Positions 16,648-25,085 of a DNA stretch of 64,000 bases are shown piece after piece. The first letter of the stretch is position 1; the number at the start of each line of letters is the position of its first letter. The translations under genes were made by a program, and so were the position numbers. The DNA is from Candidatus Moraniibacteriota bacterium (GTDB lineage: Bacteria; Patescibacteria; Paceibacteria; Moranbacterales; UBA2206). The DNA lies in NCBI GenBank assembly GCA_030645735.1, contig JAUSNP010000003.1, forward strand, positions 62,001 through 126,000. The letters run 5' to 3'. The notes under the pieces were generated by a model that saw nothing but the letters and a program-made list of their open reading frames with translations, was not told where the DNA came from and did no database searches.

Positions 16648-17250
16648 ATGAGCCTAGGTTCAAATATCCATTTCAAAGGTCAGCGCGATGATGAGACAAT
16701 CATCAGCGTCGTTCGTCGCCATTGGTTCAATATCTTGCAACAACTTTTTCTAGTTTTCATCATGGTGGCTTTTGTTTTCGGCAGTCTGACCTACCTGCCT
16801 CTGCTTTTCCCCATCCTCAACACATCCTCAGCGCATGATTTGTTTATATTCCTAACCAACTCCTTTGCGCTAGTAACTTGGATAATGTTTTTCTTGATTT
16901 GGATTGATTATTATTTTGATGTTTGGATTATCACGACACGCCGGATTGTGAATATCGAACAGAAAGGGCTTTTCATCCGCACTGTCAGTGAATTGGAATT
17001 TGATAAAATCCAAGATATAACCACAGAAGTTAAAGGTATTATTCCAACCTTTCTCAATTTTGGTGATGTATTCGTACAAACCGCCGCCGAAAAAGACCGC
17101 TTCACTTTCAGACAAATTCCCAATCCTTATGCTGTCAAAGACCTCTTGATGAATCTTGAAGAAAAGGGCGAGAAATCCGAAGCCACACAAAGAGCTCAGG
17201 AAGGAGCTCAAGCACTGGGCAATGTTTTGAAAGATGAAAACTTGCACTAA
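16648..17250 (+). CDS. Membrane protein with bacterial PH domain
   Basis: 200 residues. Two membrane segments (residues ~32-56 and ~70-95) are followed by a bacterial PH-like domain (residues ~95-170) with ITTRRIVNIEQKGLF and ELEFDKIQDITTEVKG, the signature of DUF304/YdbT-type proteins. The C-terminal tail is charged and probably disordered. Function unknown; the family is linked with membrane and stress functions. It forms a likely operon with the small membrane protein upstream. Confidence 0.8.
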   Translation: MSLGSNIHFKGQRDDETIISVVRRHWFNILQQLFLVFIMVAFVFGSLTYLPLLFPILNTSSAHDLFIFLTNSFALVTWIMFFLIWIDYYFDVWIITTRRIVNIEQKGLFIRTVSELEFDKIQDITTEVKGIIPTFLNFGDVFVQTAAEKDRFTFRQIPNPYAVKDLLMNLEEKGEKSEATQRAQEGAQALGNVLKDENLH

Positions 17251-17295
17251 AAACATTTCTCACAATTTAGCTATCCAAGCAAATTTTATTTTAGG

Positions 17296-19278
17296 GTGAA
17301 AAATAAAAACAAAATCAGCTCACTGAAAAAATCGGTTGTAATACTTTTATTTTTCTCCTGCCTCCTGGCAGGTTTTTTTGTACTTGAAAACGATGCCATT
17401 GCCGAAGACAAAACGATTATTATTAGCGCTGTGCAAACATCAGGACAAACTGCCAATGATGATTTCATAGAGCTATACAACAATACTTGTGCTGATATTG
17501 AACTGACAAATTGGAAAATCAAACGCAGAACTGCCAGTGGTTCTGAATCAATCATTGGCTCACTAAAAAATACTATTCCTGGCAAAGGCTACTTTCTCTG
17601 GAAAAATATCAGCGCCAACTCAGTTGGCAATCCAGATTATGCTACAACTTCTTATTCACTTTCTGATAATTATAGCATTGCTCTTTTTGATTCAACCAAC
17701 GCGCAAGTTGATGCATTGACTTGGGGCAACAATCTTTTGCCTTTTGCTGATACCCCATATTATCCTTTGAATTTGAAAGCCTTCGAAACTATTTTACGCA
17801 ATCTTTCTGATGAAACCTCTATCCAACTAAATTATGCTCCCAAAAATTCCTCTGTACTCAAAACGGAAGAATTGTCATCTTGCACAATTGAAGATCCAGC
17901 ACCAGACCCAATCGACCCGTCTCCGGCAGAAATTTATTCTGACCAATTGCGCCTCAACGAAATCTTGCCCAATCCAAAAGATGATGAAACCACTGGTGAA
18001 TTTATCGAGCTCTACAATGCGGAAGATTTTCCTATTGATTTGGAAAACTGGGGTCTGCAAGATTCTTCCGACACCCAATTTATTTTCCCGGCCGGCTATA
18101 TTATTGGTGCTAATGATTATCTAACAATCTACCGTGACATATTTAGATTTGCGCTCAACAATTCTGGACAAGAAGATATTTATCTACTCAATCCCAATGG
18201 GGACACGGTGTCTGAAATAACTTATGAAAACGCCAAAGAAAATGTTTCCTTTAGTTTTGATGAAGCGGATTGGAAATGGACCAAATATTTGACCCCTGAC
18301 AAAGCCAATGAATTTGATGCTGTTTCTCAAATCAAAGCTGAGCATATCAAGGAAGGTTTTGTGGTTTTTCCAATCGAATTTTCACTCGATCCAGATTTTG
18401 CTGATTTTTCTAAAGTAGTTTGGAATTTTGGAGACACCAAAAAAAGTTATCTGAAAAATCCCAAACACACCTATCTCAAAAAGGGCAATTATACTGTAAC
18501 TGTTTCCACTTCTGGAGAAGCTGAAGACACCTCCGATTCATTTGTTTTGAAAATCAAAGATTATCCGCGAGAAAAAGTGGAGATAGTTGGACTCATCCCC
18601 AATCCACTGGGGACAGACGCGGAGCAAGAATGGATTGAAATCAAAAACAATGAAAAAAATGTGGTGAATCTGAAAGGCTGGAAGCTGGCCACTGGCAAAA
18701 AAGTTCTCGTCAATCACCCAATCAAAGATGATTTTGAAATACAACCAGGCGAAACTGCCCAACTCACACGAGAGCAGGCCTTTTTCACCCTACACAACAA
18801 AGCTATGATTTTGGAACTGCGCTATCCGGATGGCAAAACTGCTGACCGTGTTTCTTACTCCAAAGAAACTATTGGCGATGATGAGCTATATTCCAAAGAA
18901 TCTGGTCGCTGGACTTGGATTTCAGCCGAGGGTGACGAGAGAGCTGCTGAAGATATTTCTGAACCAATCGAAGCCCCTGTGCAAACTGAACCTGAGTCTG
19001 AGCCAGTTCCAGAAGAAGCACTCATAGAAATCGTAGAAGCTGTTCTAGAAGAATCCCCAGAAAACATGGGCAAATTCTCAGTCTCCAATGAGTGGCAAGC
19101 CAAGAGAAAAAATTGGCTAAACTATTTGGCCTATGGGTTGCCAACAAATACTTCGCCGAAATTAGCCTCTGAAAACATCGCTCTGCAAGAAAAATCACAA
19201 CCCGCAACCTCAAATCAAAAAGTTTCCACCAAAAACATTTTCTTGCAAATAAACTCCTTTCTGAATAGTGTTTTGTAA
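17296..19278 (+). CDS. Secreted surface protein with lamin-tail and PKD domains
   Basis: 660 residues with a signal peptide (hydrophobic core at residues ~13-32). Repeated lamin-tail domains are at residues ~42-160, ~215-315 and ~430-540, marked by IELYNN, IELYNAEDFPIDLENWGLQD and IEIKNNEKNVVNLKGWKL. A PKD domain with VVWNFGDTKKS and HTYLKKGNYTVTVS sits at ~350-425. The C-terminus is Pro/Glu-rich and ends in a weakly hydrophobic stretch. Lamin-tail domains occur in many secreted bacterial proteins and are thought to mediate surface or DNA contacts. The start is a GTG without a Shine-Dalgarno sequence. Confidence 0.85.
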   Translation: MKNKNKISSLKKSVVILLFFSCLLAGFFVLENDAIAEDKTIIISAVQTSGQTANDDFIELYNNTCADIELTNWKIKRRTASGSESIIGSLKNTIPGKGYFLWKNISANSVGNPDYATTSYSLSDNYSIALFDSTNAQVDALTWGNNLLPFADTPYYPLNLKAFETILRNLSDETSIQLNYAPKNSSVLKTEELSSCTIEDPAPDPIDPSPAEIYSDQLRLNEILPNPKDDETTGEFIELYNAEDFPIDLENWGLQDSSDTQFIFPAGYIIGANDYLTIYRDIFRFALNNSGQEDIYLLNPNGDTVSEITYENAKENVSFSFDEADWKWTKYLTPDKANEFDAVSQIKAEHIKEGFVVFPIEFSLDPDFADFSKVVWNFGDTKKSYLKNPKHTYLKKGNYTVTVSTSGEAEDTSDSFVLKIKDYPREKVEIVGLIPNPLGTDAEQEWIEIKNNEKNVVNLKGWKLATGKKVLVNHPIKDDFEIQPGETAQLTREQAFFTLHNKAMILELRYPDGKTADRVSYSKETIGDDELYSKESGRWTWISAEGDERAAEDISEPIEAPVQTEPESEPVPEEALIEIVEAVLEESPENMGKFSVSNEWQAKRKNWLNYLAYGLPTNTSPKLASENIALQEKSQPATSNQKVSTKNIFLQINSFLNSVL

Positions 19279-19283
19279 AAATA

Positions 19284-19316
19284 AAAAAAGCCGATCAACC
19301 TGACCGGCTTGCGCTT
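19284..19316. terminator. Bidirectional terminator between convergent genes
   Basis: Stem AAGCCG/CGGCTT (19288-19293 with 19305-19310). It overlaps the 3' end of the minus-strand gene. Confidence 0.55.
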
Positions 19317-19579
19317 CTTTTCACAGCGCAGGATATTCCCATACCAAGCACGCCTACTATGAACCACAATGTGACTAAGATTTTTATTGGGTGTATATCC
19401 AATAAATAGGCCAGCTCCAATAGTGGCGCTGTTTTATACTTAGCCATTTCTTTCAAACCCGAACTAGCGACTGGCAAATATAAAATTTTCAAGCCATCAC
19501 TCCAAATAGAAGCAATGTAAAGCAGAATGCAAAACAAAACCATTGAGCTCATAAAAATCATTGTCCTTATCTTCCGCAT
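19295..19579 (-). CDS. Small membrane protein
   Basis: 94 residues from the ATG at 19579, chosen because AAGGAG lies eight bases upstream. Two membrane segments (residues ~7-26 and ~64-84) flank a soluble loop of ~35 residues. The tail is basic. No family recognised. A consensus promoter (19640-19668) precedes it. Confidence 0.55.
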   Translation of the reverse strand: MRKIRTMIFMSSMVLFCILLYIASIWSDGLKILYLPVASSGLKEMAKYKTAPLLELAYLLDIHPIKILVTLWFIVGVLGMGISCAVKRSASRSG

Positions 19580-19639
19580 ACACCACTCCTTGCTATTGGG
19601 GTTTCTGCCTGCAAATAGTCTCCAAAGAACATTCATCAT

Positions 19640-19668
19640 AGCTTATTGTTTTTTCTGTTAAAAGTCAA
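19640..19668 (-). promoter_or_regulatory. Promoter of the small membrane gene
   Basis: On the minus strand TTGACT (19663-19668), a 17-base spacer and TAAGCT (19640-19645). The same -10 sequence is used at 15140. Confidence 0.7.
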
Positions 19669-19683
19669 CTGCCACTAAAATTT

Positions 19684-19718
19684 AAAAGCCCCGCACCTGT
19701 TTCAGGTTTGGGGCTTCT
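19684..19718 (-). terminator. Terminator of the three-gene minus-strand operon
   Basis: Stem AAGCCCC/GGGGCTT (19686-19692 with 19710-19716) extended by ACCTG/CAGGT inside. Confidence 0.75.
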
Positions 19719-19739
19719 TATTCAAATTAACTCGCCTTG

Positions 19740-20069
19740 TTATTTTTGATTTGGTGGTTTTGATCCACGAACGAATGTATTCACCCATCTTGCCTCTTCT
19801 GCTTTTTTCTCCTCCGTCTTCTTAGGAATTTGCTTGCCAAGTTTCTTCTCTATAGTATTTTTTCTTTCTTCATACTTGCTAAGCAAATTCCTATTTTCTC
19901 TGTGATAATACCTTGCAGAATCAGGCAATTGCATTGCAATGTCCAGCTCTTCCTTAATTGTTTTGATTTGCCGATCTACCCAAGCAAGCTCCTTTTCCAT
20001 TTTCTTCCTGCGATATTCGCTACTAAAAATGGATTTGAAAAGATTTATAATTATTGGTATAAATTTCAT
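19740..20069 (-). CDS. Coiled-coil orphan protein
   Basis: 109 residues. A short hydrophobic N-terminus is followed by a long Lys/Glu-rich segment predicted to be coiled coil (residues ~20-90). No family recognised. GGAGGAGG lies just before the ATG, inside the end of the upstream gene, with which it overlaps by four bases (ATGA). The two proteins are probably translated together and may interact. Confidence 0.6.
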   Translation of the reverse strand: MKFIPIIINLFKSIFSSEYRRKKMEKELAWVDRQIKTIKEELDIAMQLPDSARYYHRENRNLLSKYEERKNTIEKKLGKQIPKKTEEKKAEEARWVNTFVRGSKPPNQK

Positions 20070-20353
20070 TTTTCCTCCTCCGCTTGTTTGAGAATTTCCG
20101 CGTACTCCGGATTTTGTTTGAGAAAATTATGTCTCCAAATCTCCCTATTTCTCTTTTCCAACCTAAATTGGAAAAAATAAAAACCAATTACACAAATAAT
20201 TACAATCAACATTCCTAGAGGAAAGATATCACTGGAGGGCTTCTTTTTCATGATGAAATACCAGAAACAAAACCATCCGATCCAGCTTAGACTAGCCAAT
20301 ATTATATTAGCAGAAAACATTAATGCTCTAAATTGGTCAACCTTGGCGTTCAC
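20066..20353 (-). CDS. Small membrane protein, possibly frameshifted at its start
   Basis: 95 residues from a GTG at 20353. Two membrane segments (residues ~13-34 and ~43-61) are followed by a charged tail. The reading frame stays open upstream for about 20 more codons but has no start codon there. A strong GGGGG motif instead precedes an ATG (20412) in another frame that closes after eight codons. Adding one base near 20405 would join that ATG to this gene. It is either frameshifted (mutation or assembly error) or starts at the GTG. It overlaps the next gene by four bases. Confidence 0.5.
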   Translation of the reverse strand: MNAKVDQFRALMFSANIILASLSWIGWFCFWYFIMKKKPSSDIFPLGMLIVIICVIGFYFFQFRLEKRNREIWRHNFLKQNPEYAEILKQAEEEK

Positions 20354-20408
20354 AAAGTCATTTTTGGCATCCGTAGCTGATTTTTTTATGTCAGCCGTTT
20401 CTCTTGAG

Positions 20409-20609
20409 TCATTTATAACTACCCCCTAAGCAATAAAACCAGCCTACACAACAACATCCAACAATAAATAATGCCATCACATCAAATCCGCTTTGTACGG
20501 CACCTGTTTCCCCTAGCCAAATACTCTTGCAAACAACTGCAACTACAATTAACATTGCTGCGATTGGAAGTATATTTGTATACTTTCGATATTTTTCGAG
20601 TTTCGCCAT
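20409..20609 (-). CDS. Small membrane protein, 66 residues
   Basis: The ATG at 20609 is preceded by AAGGTGA at suitable spacing, so it is preferred to the GTG at 20618. Two membrane segments (residues ~13-30 and ~44-60), the second with CCC. No family recognised. First gene of a three-gene operon of orphan proteins. Confidence 0.5.
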   Translation of the reverse strand: MAKLEKYRKYTNILPIAAMLIVVAVVCKSIWLGETGAVQSGFDVMALFIVGCCCVGWFYCLGGSYK

Positions 20610-20758
20610 GACTATCACCTTTTTATGTTTTTAAACAACTTTCCGTTGAAACAACGATTGATGTTGACATATTATTAACAATTTATCAACATAATTGTAT
20701 TTATATGTGGCTATTTTTGGCTTAAATTTGATATTTTATTATTTTTTTATCAAAAATA

Positions 20759-20786
20759 TTGACAAATTCTGTCAGTGTGCTACGCT
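20759..20786 (+). promoter_or_regulatory. Promoter of the second TrmB gene
   Basis: TTGACA (20759-20764), a 16-base spacer and TACGCT (20781-20786). The predicted start of transcription is at or next to the ATG at 20793, so the mRNA may be leaderless. Confidence 0.55.
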
Positions 20787-20792
20787 TTTTAT

Positions 20793-21536
20793 ATGGACAA
20801 AGATCTCATAAAACTCTTAGAACAAACTGGCTTCACCCAAAAAGAAGCTGCAGTGTATTTGGCGCTTTTGGAGTTGAGCCAAGGCACGGTGACGGAAATC
20901 GCCAAGATAACCAAATTGAAGCGTTCGATTATATATGTACTTCTGGAAGGATTAATCAAAAGAGGCTATGCCAGTGAATTGCCAGACAAAAAAATCAGCG
21001 TCTTTCAAGCCACTGATCCATCATTGATTTTGTTCCAACTCAAAGCCACGACCAAAAATTTTTCTGAAATGTTACCAATGTTTCGCACTTTGCACAACAA
21101 GGGCAAACGACGACCTAAAATCACCTATCATGAAACTAAAGAGGGCATTTGGAAAGCTTATGAGTCTTTCAATCTAGCCCCGGAAGCTTTTTTCATTTCC
21201 TCCTATGAAAAAATTGAAAAACATTTTCCTGGCGCTATTGATGGATGGGTGCGTGATTATCACAAAAATCTCATTCCAGTCAAAGGCAAACATCTTGTTC
21301 CAAACAATCCTTTTGAAATTGCGGTCGCCAAAAAACTTTCTGCCAATGGACAACAAGCGCGCTATCTCTCAGAAATACCAACTTTCAATATGGACTTTTC
21401 TCTATGTGAAAATAAACTAGCTATCACCTCTCTCGAAGATGAGCCATTTATTGTCGTTATCGAATCAGAAGAGTTGGTCAAGTCCATCCGCCCAATTTTT
21501 GAAATGGCGTGGAATAATGGCAAAGAAATCAAATAA
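20793..21536 (+). CDS. TrmB-family transcriptional regulator
   Basis: 247 residues from the ATG at 20793; an upstream GTG (20775) lies between the promoter boxes and is rejected. N-terminal winged helix (residues ~10-65, including TVTEIAKITKLKRSIIYVLLEGLIKRG) and a C-terminal domain of ~150 residues as in TrmB relatives. The ligand is unknown. No neighbour gives an obvious target. Confidence 0.85.
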   Translation: MDKDLIKLLEQTGFTQKEAAVYLALLELSQGTVTEIAKITKLKRSIIYVLLEGLIKRGYASELPDKKISVFQATDPSLILFQLKATTKNFSEMLPMFRTLHNKGKRRPKITYHETKEGIWKAYESFNLAPEAFFISSYEKIEKHFPGAIDGWVRDYHKNLIPVKGKHLVPNNPFEIAVAKKLSANGQQARYLSEIPTFNMDFSLCENKLAITSLEDEPFIVVIESEELVKSIRPIFEMAWNNGKEIK

Positions 21537-21538
21537 TC

Positions 21539-21567
21539 TTGAACATAAGCTTTTCAAGTGTTATCAT
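21539..21567 (+). promoter_or_regulatory. Probable promoter of yebC-ruvC
   Basis: TTGAAC (21539-21544), a 17-base spacer and TATCAT (21562-21567), about 95 bases before yebC. Confidence 0.45.
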
Positions 21568-21660
21568 AAATTCACAGATAATGAACTAATTCAAACGAAT
21601 TTAAGTGAACATATTAGCTTTAATTAGCTAAAAATTCGCGCTCTATTCGTGAGTATCTAT

Positions 21661-22383
21661 ATGTCAGGACATAATAAATGGTCGGGAATCAAGCACAGAA
21701 AGGCTGCTGTGGACTCAAAACGCGCTCAGAGCTTCACTAAGCATGCCAAATTGATCACGATCGCGGCGCGTGATGGAGGTGGGGATCCGATCACCAATTT
21801 TCAGTTGCGCCTAGCCATCGATCGGGCACGCTTGGACAATATGCCCAAGGACAACATTGATCGCGCAGTTAAGCGTGGGACAGGTGAACTCAAGGATGGC
21901 GCTGAGATTGTGGAAATCATCTATGAAGGCGTGGGGCCAGGCAATGTCATGATGCTCATCAAAACCACTACTGACAATCGCAATCGAACTGTCAGTGAAG
22001 TCAAAAGCATCTTCACTAAAAATGGTGGCAAACTGGGTGAAATGGGCAGCGCAATGTGGAACTTCAAAAAAGTCGGCAGCATCGGTGTGTCCATAACTGA
22101 AGGTGCTGACCGAGATGCCTTGGAAGAACAAGCCATCGATGCTGGAGCAGATGACCTGCTTTTTGTGGATGACATTTTGGTGGTCTACACTGCGCCAGAA
22201 AATTTGAAAACTGTGCAAGAAAACTTGGAAAAAGCCGGCCTCAAAATCGAAGCGGCTGAAATGGCTTATCTCCCGCAGCAAACAGTCACCCTTTCCCCTG
22301 ACCAACAAATCGACTACGAAAAACTTCTCGAAGTCTTGGATGAGCATGATGATGTTCAAGAAATTTTCGATAACATCGCATAA
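21661..22383 (+). CDS. yebC: YebC/PmpR-family protein
   Basis: 240 residues from the ATG at 21661 (MSGHNKWSGIKHRKA is the canonical start; an in-frame GTG at 21649 gives four extra residues). All three domains of the family are present. Family members act as DNA-binding regulators or as ribosome-associated factors that help translate difficult motifs; the sequence does not decide which. It is followed six bases later by ruvC, a classic pairing. No Shine-Dalgarno sequence. Confidence 0.95.
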   Translation: MSGHNKWSGIKHRKAAVDSKRAQSFTKHAKLITIAARDGGGDPITNFQLRLAIDRARLDNMPKDNIDRAVKRGTGELKDGAEIVEIIYEGVGPGNVMMLIKTTTDNRNRTVSEVKSIFTKNGGKLGEMGSAMWNFKKVGSIGVSITEGADRDALEEQAIDAGADDLLFVDDILVVYTAPENLKTVQENLEKAGLKIEAAEMAYLPQQTVTLSPDQQIDYEKLLEVLDEHDDVQEIFDNIA

Positions 22384-22389
22384 TATAAA

Positions 22390-22899
22390 ATGACACAAAC
22401 TAAACCTCAAACAATTCGTGTTCTCGGAATAGACCCAGGCACTGCAACTGTGGGCTGGGCAGTTATTGAGGAAAACAACGGGATTTTGCTTCCGGTGGCT
22501 TTTGGGCATATTTCAACAGAGAAACATAATACCGAAGAACATCGATTGGCGGAGATTTCCAAGGATTTAATTAGCATCATAGAAAAGTTTCAACCCCAAG
22601 AAGCGGCTGTGGAGCAACTTTTCTTTTTCAAAAACCAAAAAACGATCATTTCGGTGGGGCAATCTAGAGGCGGAATTCTCTTGACACTCGAGCAAAAAGG
22701 TGTTAGGATAGCTAACTATACGCCATTGCAAGTGAAGCAGTCTGTGACGGGCTATGGCAAGGCTGAGAAGAAACAAGTGCAACTTATGGTCAAAAATATT
22801 TTGAAGCTCCAAGCCGTGCCCAAACCGGACGACACGGCCGATGCTATTGCTTTGGCAATTTGTCACATCAATAGTCGCAAAATTTCCAGTCTCATCTAA
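22390..22899 (+). CDS. ruvC: Holliday junction resolvase RuvC
   Basis: 169 residues. RNase H-fold endonuclease that cuts Holliday junctions symmetrically. Catalytic acids are visible in GIDPGTATVGWAV, AVEQLFFFKNQKT and KPDDTADAIALAICH. The overall length is normal. It lies directly after yebC. Confidence 0.97.
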   Translation: MTQTKPQTIRVLGIDPGTATVGWAVIEENNGILLPVAFGHISTEKHNTEEHRLAEISKDLISIIEKFQPQEAAVEQLFFFKNQKTIISVGQSRGGILLTLEQKGVRIANYTPLQVKQSVTGYGKAEKKQVQLMVKNILKLQAVPKPDDTADAIALAICHINSRKISSLI

Positions 22900-22925
22900 T
22901 TTGTAAATAATAAGTAGAAAACATT

Positions 22926-23582
22926 ATGGAATTAAACATTAGCCCAATAATTCATTTTTTTACTAACGAGGGCGTGCCAATCGAAACAATTATTTTACTT
23001 TTGATGTTACCAATCATCGCCACTTTCATCGCTTTCTTGCGACAAGTGGTTGGAATCAAGGCTTTCGGCATCTACACACCGCTTATTATAACCTTCGCTT
23101 TTTTGGCCACCAATGGCTTGCGCTATGGCGTAGCAATTTTTTTGGCGGTTATTTTTATCGGCATGCTTATGCGTTTTGTGATGAAGCCTTTTCGTTTGCT
23201 CTATCTGCCACGCGTAGCTATTATGCTCACCATTGTTTCCCTAACAATCTTAGTGATGCTAGTTTTAGGTGGCAATCAAAGACGCACGGGACTGGCATCA
23301 GTTTCTATTTTTCCAATCTTGATTATGATTACACTCGTAGAAAAATTTGTAGCTGTGCAAATCGAGAAGGGCAACAAGACAGCTCTGATTTTGGCTTTTG
23401 AAACTTTGATCATTTCTATCTTCGGTTTCTACATCGCGAGTTGGAAACCACTTATTGAAATCCTGATTGGTTACCCATGGCTTATTCTATTGACTATTCC
23501 AATGAATATTGTAATCGGCAAATGGACAGGACTCCGCATCAGTGAATATTTCCGCTTCAGACACATAATCAAACAACTCTAA
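22926..23582 (+). CDS. 7TM protein of the transglutaminase-associated family
   Basis: 218 residues, nearly all membrane segments (about seven). It resembles the 7TM region that in proteobacteria is fused to an inactive transglutaminase domain and encoded beside a RimK-like ligase. Here the extracytoplasmic transglutaminase part is missing. The context is the same: the next gene is the matching ligase fused to a retropepsin-like domain. The assignment rests on the TM pattern, motifs such as VVGIKAFGIYTPLIITF, and the neighbours. It probably anchors or exports the product of the ligase cluster (inference). Confidence 0.75.
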   Translation: MELNISPIIHFFTNEGVPIETIILLLMLPIIATFIAFLRQVVGIKAFGIYTPLIITFAFLATNGLRYGVAIFLAVIFIGMLMRFVMKPFRLLYLPRVAIMLTIVSLTILVMLVLGGNQRRTGLASVSIFPILIMITLVEKFVAVQIEKGNKTALILAFETLIISIFGFYIASWKPLIEILIGYPWLILLTIPMNIVIGKWTGLRISEYFRFRHIIKQL

Positions 23583-23585
23583 TCG

Positions 23586-23672
23586 TGTAACGCAAAACGT
23601 GGATCGCAAAACGCACATCTCCATGACGCAAAGCAAAAAACTGCGTTATGCGATATGCGTTCTACGATTTGC
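23586..23672. repeat. Second copy of the tsaE repeat words
   Basis: Contains AACGCAAAACGTGGATCGC and GCGTTATGCGATATGCG, which match the complement of the repeats inside tsaE (9054-9142). Here it lies between genes. Confidence 0.75.
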
Positions 23673-23681
23673 GAATATTCT

Positions 23682-25085
23682 ATGTTTGAATTTTTCAAAA
23701 ACAGTCGCAAGCTTTTAGGCATGAACTCAAGAAATCTTGAGTTCATTCGGCCGTTCAATCGCGCCAAGGCCAAACGATTGGCGGACAACAAAATGCGCAG
23801 TAAGCGTGTGCTGAAAAAGAATGGCATTTCTGTTTCCAAACTGATTGCCACCATCAAAACAATTGAGGACTTGGAAAATTTTGATTGGCAAAAGTTGCCC
23901 AATAGCTTTGCCTTGAAACCTAATCGCGGTTTTGGTGGTGAAGGAATTGTTGTCGTCTATGGCAAGAAAAAGGGCCGCGATGATGCCTGGGTCAAAGCTG
24001 ATCGCTCCCTCATCACCATTGAAGATTTAGTTAGTCACATTCGCAACATTTTGGACGGTTCTTTTTCACTTTCCAACACGCCTGACTTTGCTTTTTTTGA
24101 AGAACGCTTACAACTTTTGAAGTTATTCAAGCCCTATTCATATAAAGGTATTCCTGATATTCGCGTGATTGTTTTCAACAAAATTCCTGTGATGGCCATG
24201 TTGCGCTTGCCTACTAAAGAATCCGGTGGCAAGGCCAACTTGCATCAAGGCGCTATCGGGGTGGGTATCGACTTAGCTACTGGCGTAACAACCACCGCTA
24301 TTCAAAACAATCGCCTGATTGAAAAAATTCCTGGTACGCAACTTTCTACCAGTGGTTTGCGTATTCCCTATTGGAAGGATATTTTATTTTTAGCCACCAA
24401 GGCGCAAGAAATTTCTGGGCTAGGTTATCTGGGGGCTGACATCGCCATCGACAAAGAAAACGGTCCAACCATTTTGGAACTCAATGCCCGCCCAGGACTC
24501 GCCATTCAAGTGGCTAATTTGGCAGGTCTTGCGGAAAGACTCAAAAGAGTTTCTGGGATCAAGATAAAAACCGTCGAAAAAGGCGTACGCGTGGGCATGG
24601 ATCTTTTTGGTGGAGAAATTGAAGAAGAACTAGAGGAAATTTCTGGTCGGAAAGTCATTGGCACAGTGGAAAAAGTGAAAATTACTGGTAAAAATGGCAA
24701 GGAAGTTGAGGTTGAAGCTAGAATAGATACTGGCGCCGGCATATCCGCCATCAGCAAAGAATTGGCCATCGAACTAGGCTTTGACGAAGCAGTTCGTTAT
24801 TGGGAGGAATTTAATCTGGACAAGGTTCTCTCTGAAGAAGAAATACAAAAACTTAGCGCCAACAAAACTTGGAAGGAATTAGAAAAACATCCTGATATTG
24901 TGGGCGTCGCAAAAACATATTCCGCTCATGGCGCAACTTATCGAATAGAAATCAAAGTTTCATTATTAATAGATAATCTGGCTGTCCTATCAAAACTGTC
25001 CATTTCCAACAGAAGTGGTCTTGCCTATCCAATTCTTATCGGCCGCAGAGATCTGAATAAGTTTTTAATAGATGTAAAAAAATGA
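23682..25085 (+). CDS. ATP-grasp ligase fused to retropepsin-like (RimB-type) domain
   Basis: 467 residues from the ATG at 23682; the ORF extends upstream only through the repeat. Residues ~1-300 are an ATP-grasp ligase of the alpha-L-glutamate-ligase-related family: KPNRGFGGEGIVV (~82-95), an acidic metal site and ELNARPGLAI (residue ~266 on). Residues ~325-467 match the RimB-type 'ATP-dependent zinc protease' family, which is retropepsin-like: RIDTGAGISAIS, with the catalytic-type Asp at residue 349, then YPILIGRRDL. The pairing suggests that the enzyme adds amino acids to a target and trims or processes them. It overlaps the next ligase gene by four bases. Confidence 0.85.
   Translation: MFEFFKNSRKLLGMNSRNLEFIRPFNRAKAKRLADNKMRSKRVLKKNGISVSKLIATIKTIEDLENFDWQKLPNSFALKPNRGFGGEGIVVVYGKKKGRDDAWVKADRSLITIEDLVSHIRNILDGSFSLSNTPDFAFFEERLQLLKLFKPYSYKGIPDIRVIVFNKIPVMAMLRLPTKESGGKANLHQGAIGVGIDLATGVTTTAIQNNRLIEKIPGTQLSTSGLRIPYWKDILFLATKAQEISGLGYLGADIAIDKENGPTILELNARPGLAIQVANLAGLAERLKRVSGIKIKTVEKGVRVGMDLFGGEIEEELEEISGRKVIGTVEKVKITGKNGKEVEVEARIDTGAGISAISKELAIELGFDEAVRYWEEFNLDKVLSEEEIQKLSANKTWKELEKHPDIVGVAKTYSAHGATYRIEIKVSLLIDNLAVLSKLSISNRSGLAYPILIGRRDLNKFLIDVKK

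Noticed and set aside
21811..22509. A 232-codon minus-strand open frame.
   Set aside because: Fully antisense to yebC and ruvC, which are clear families; no ribosome site and low-complexity translation.
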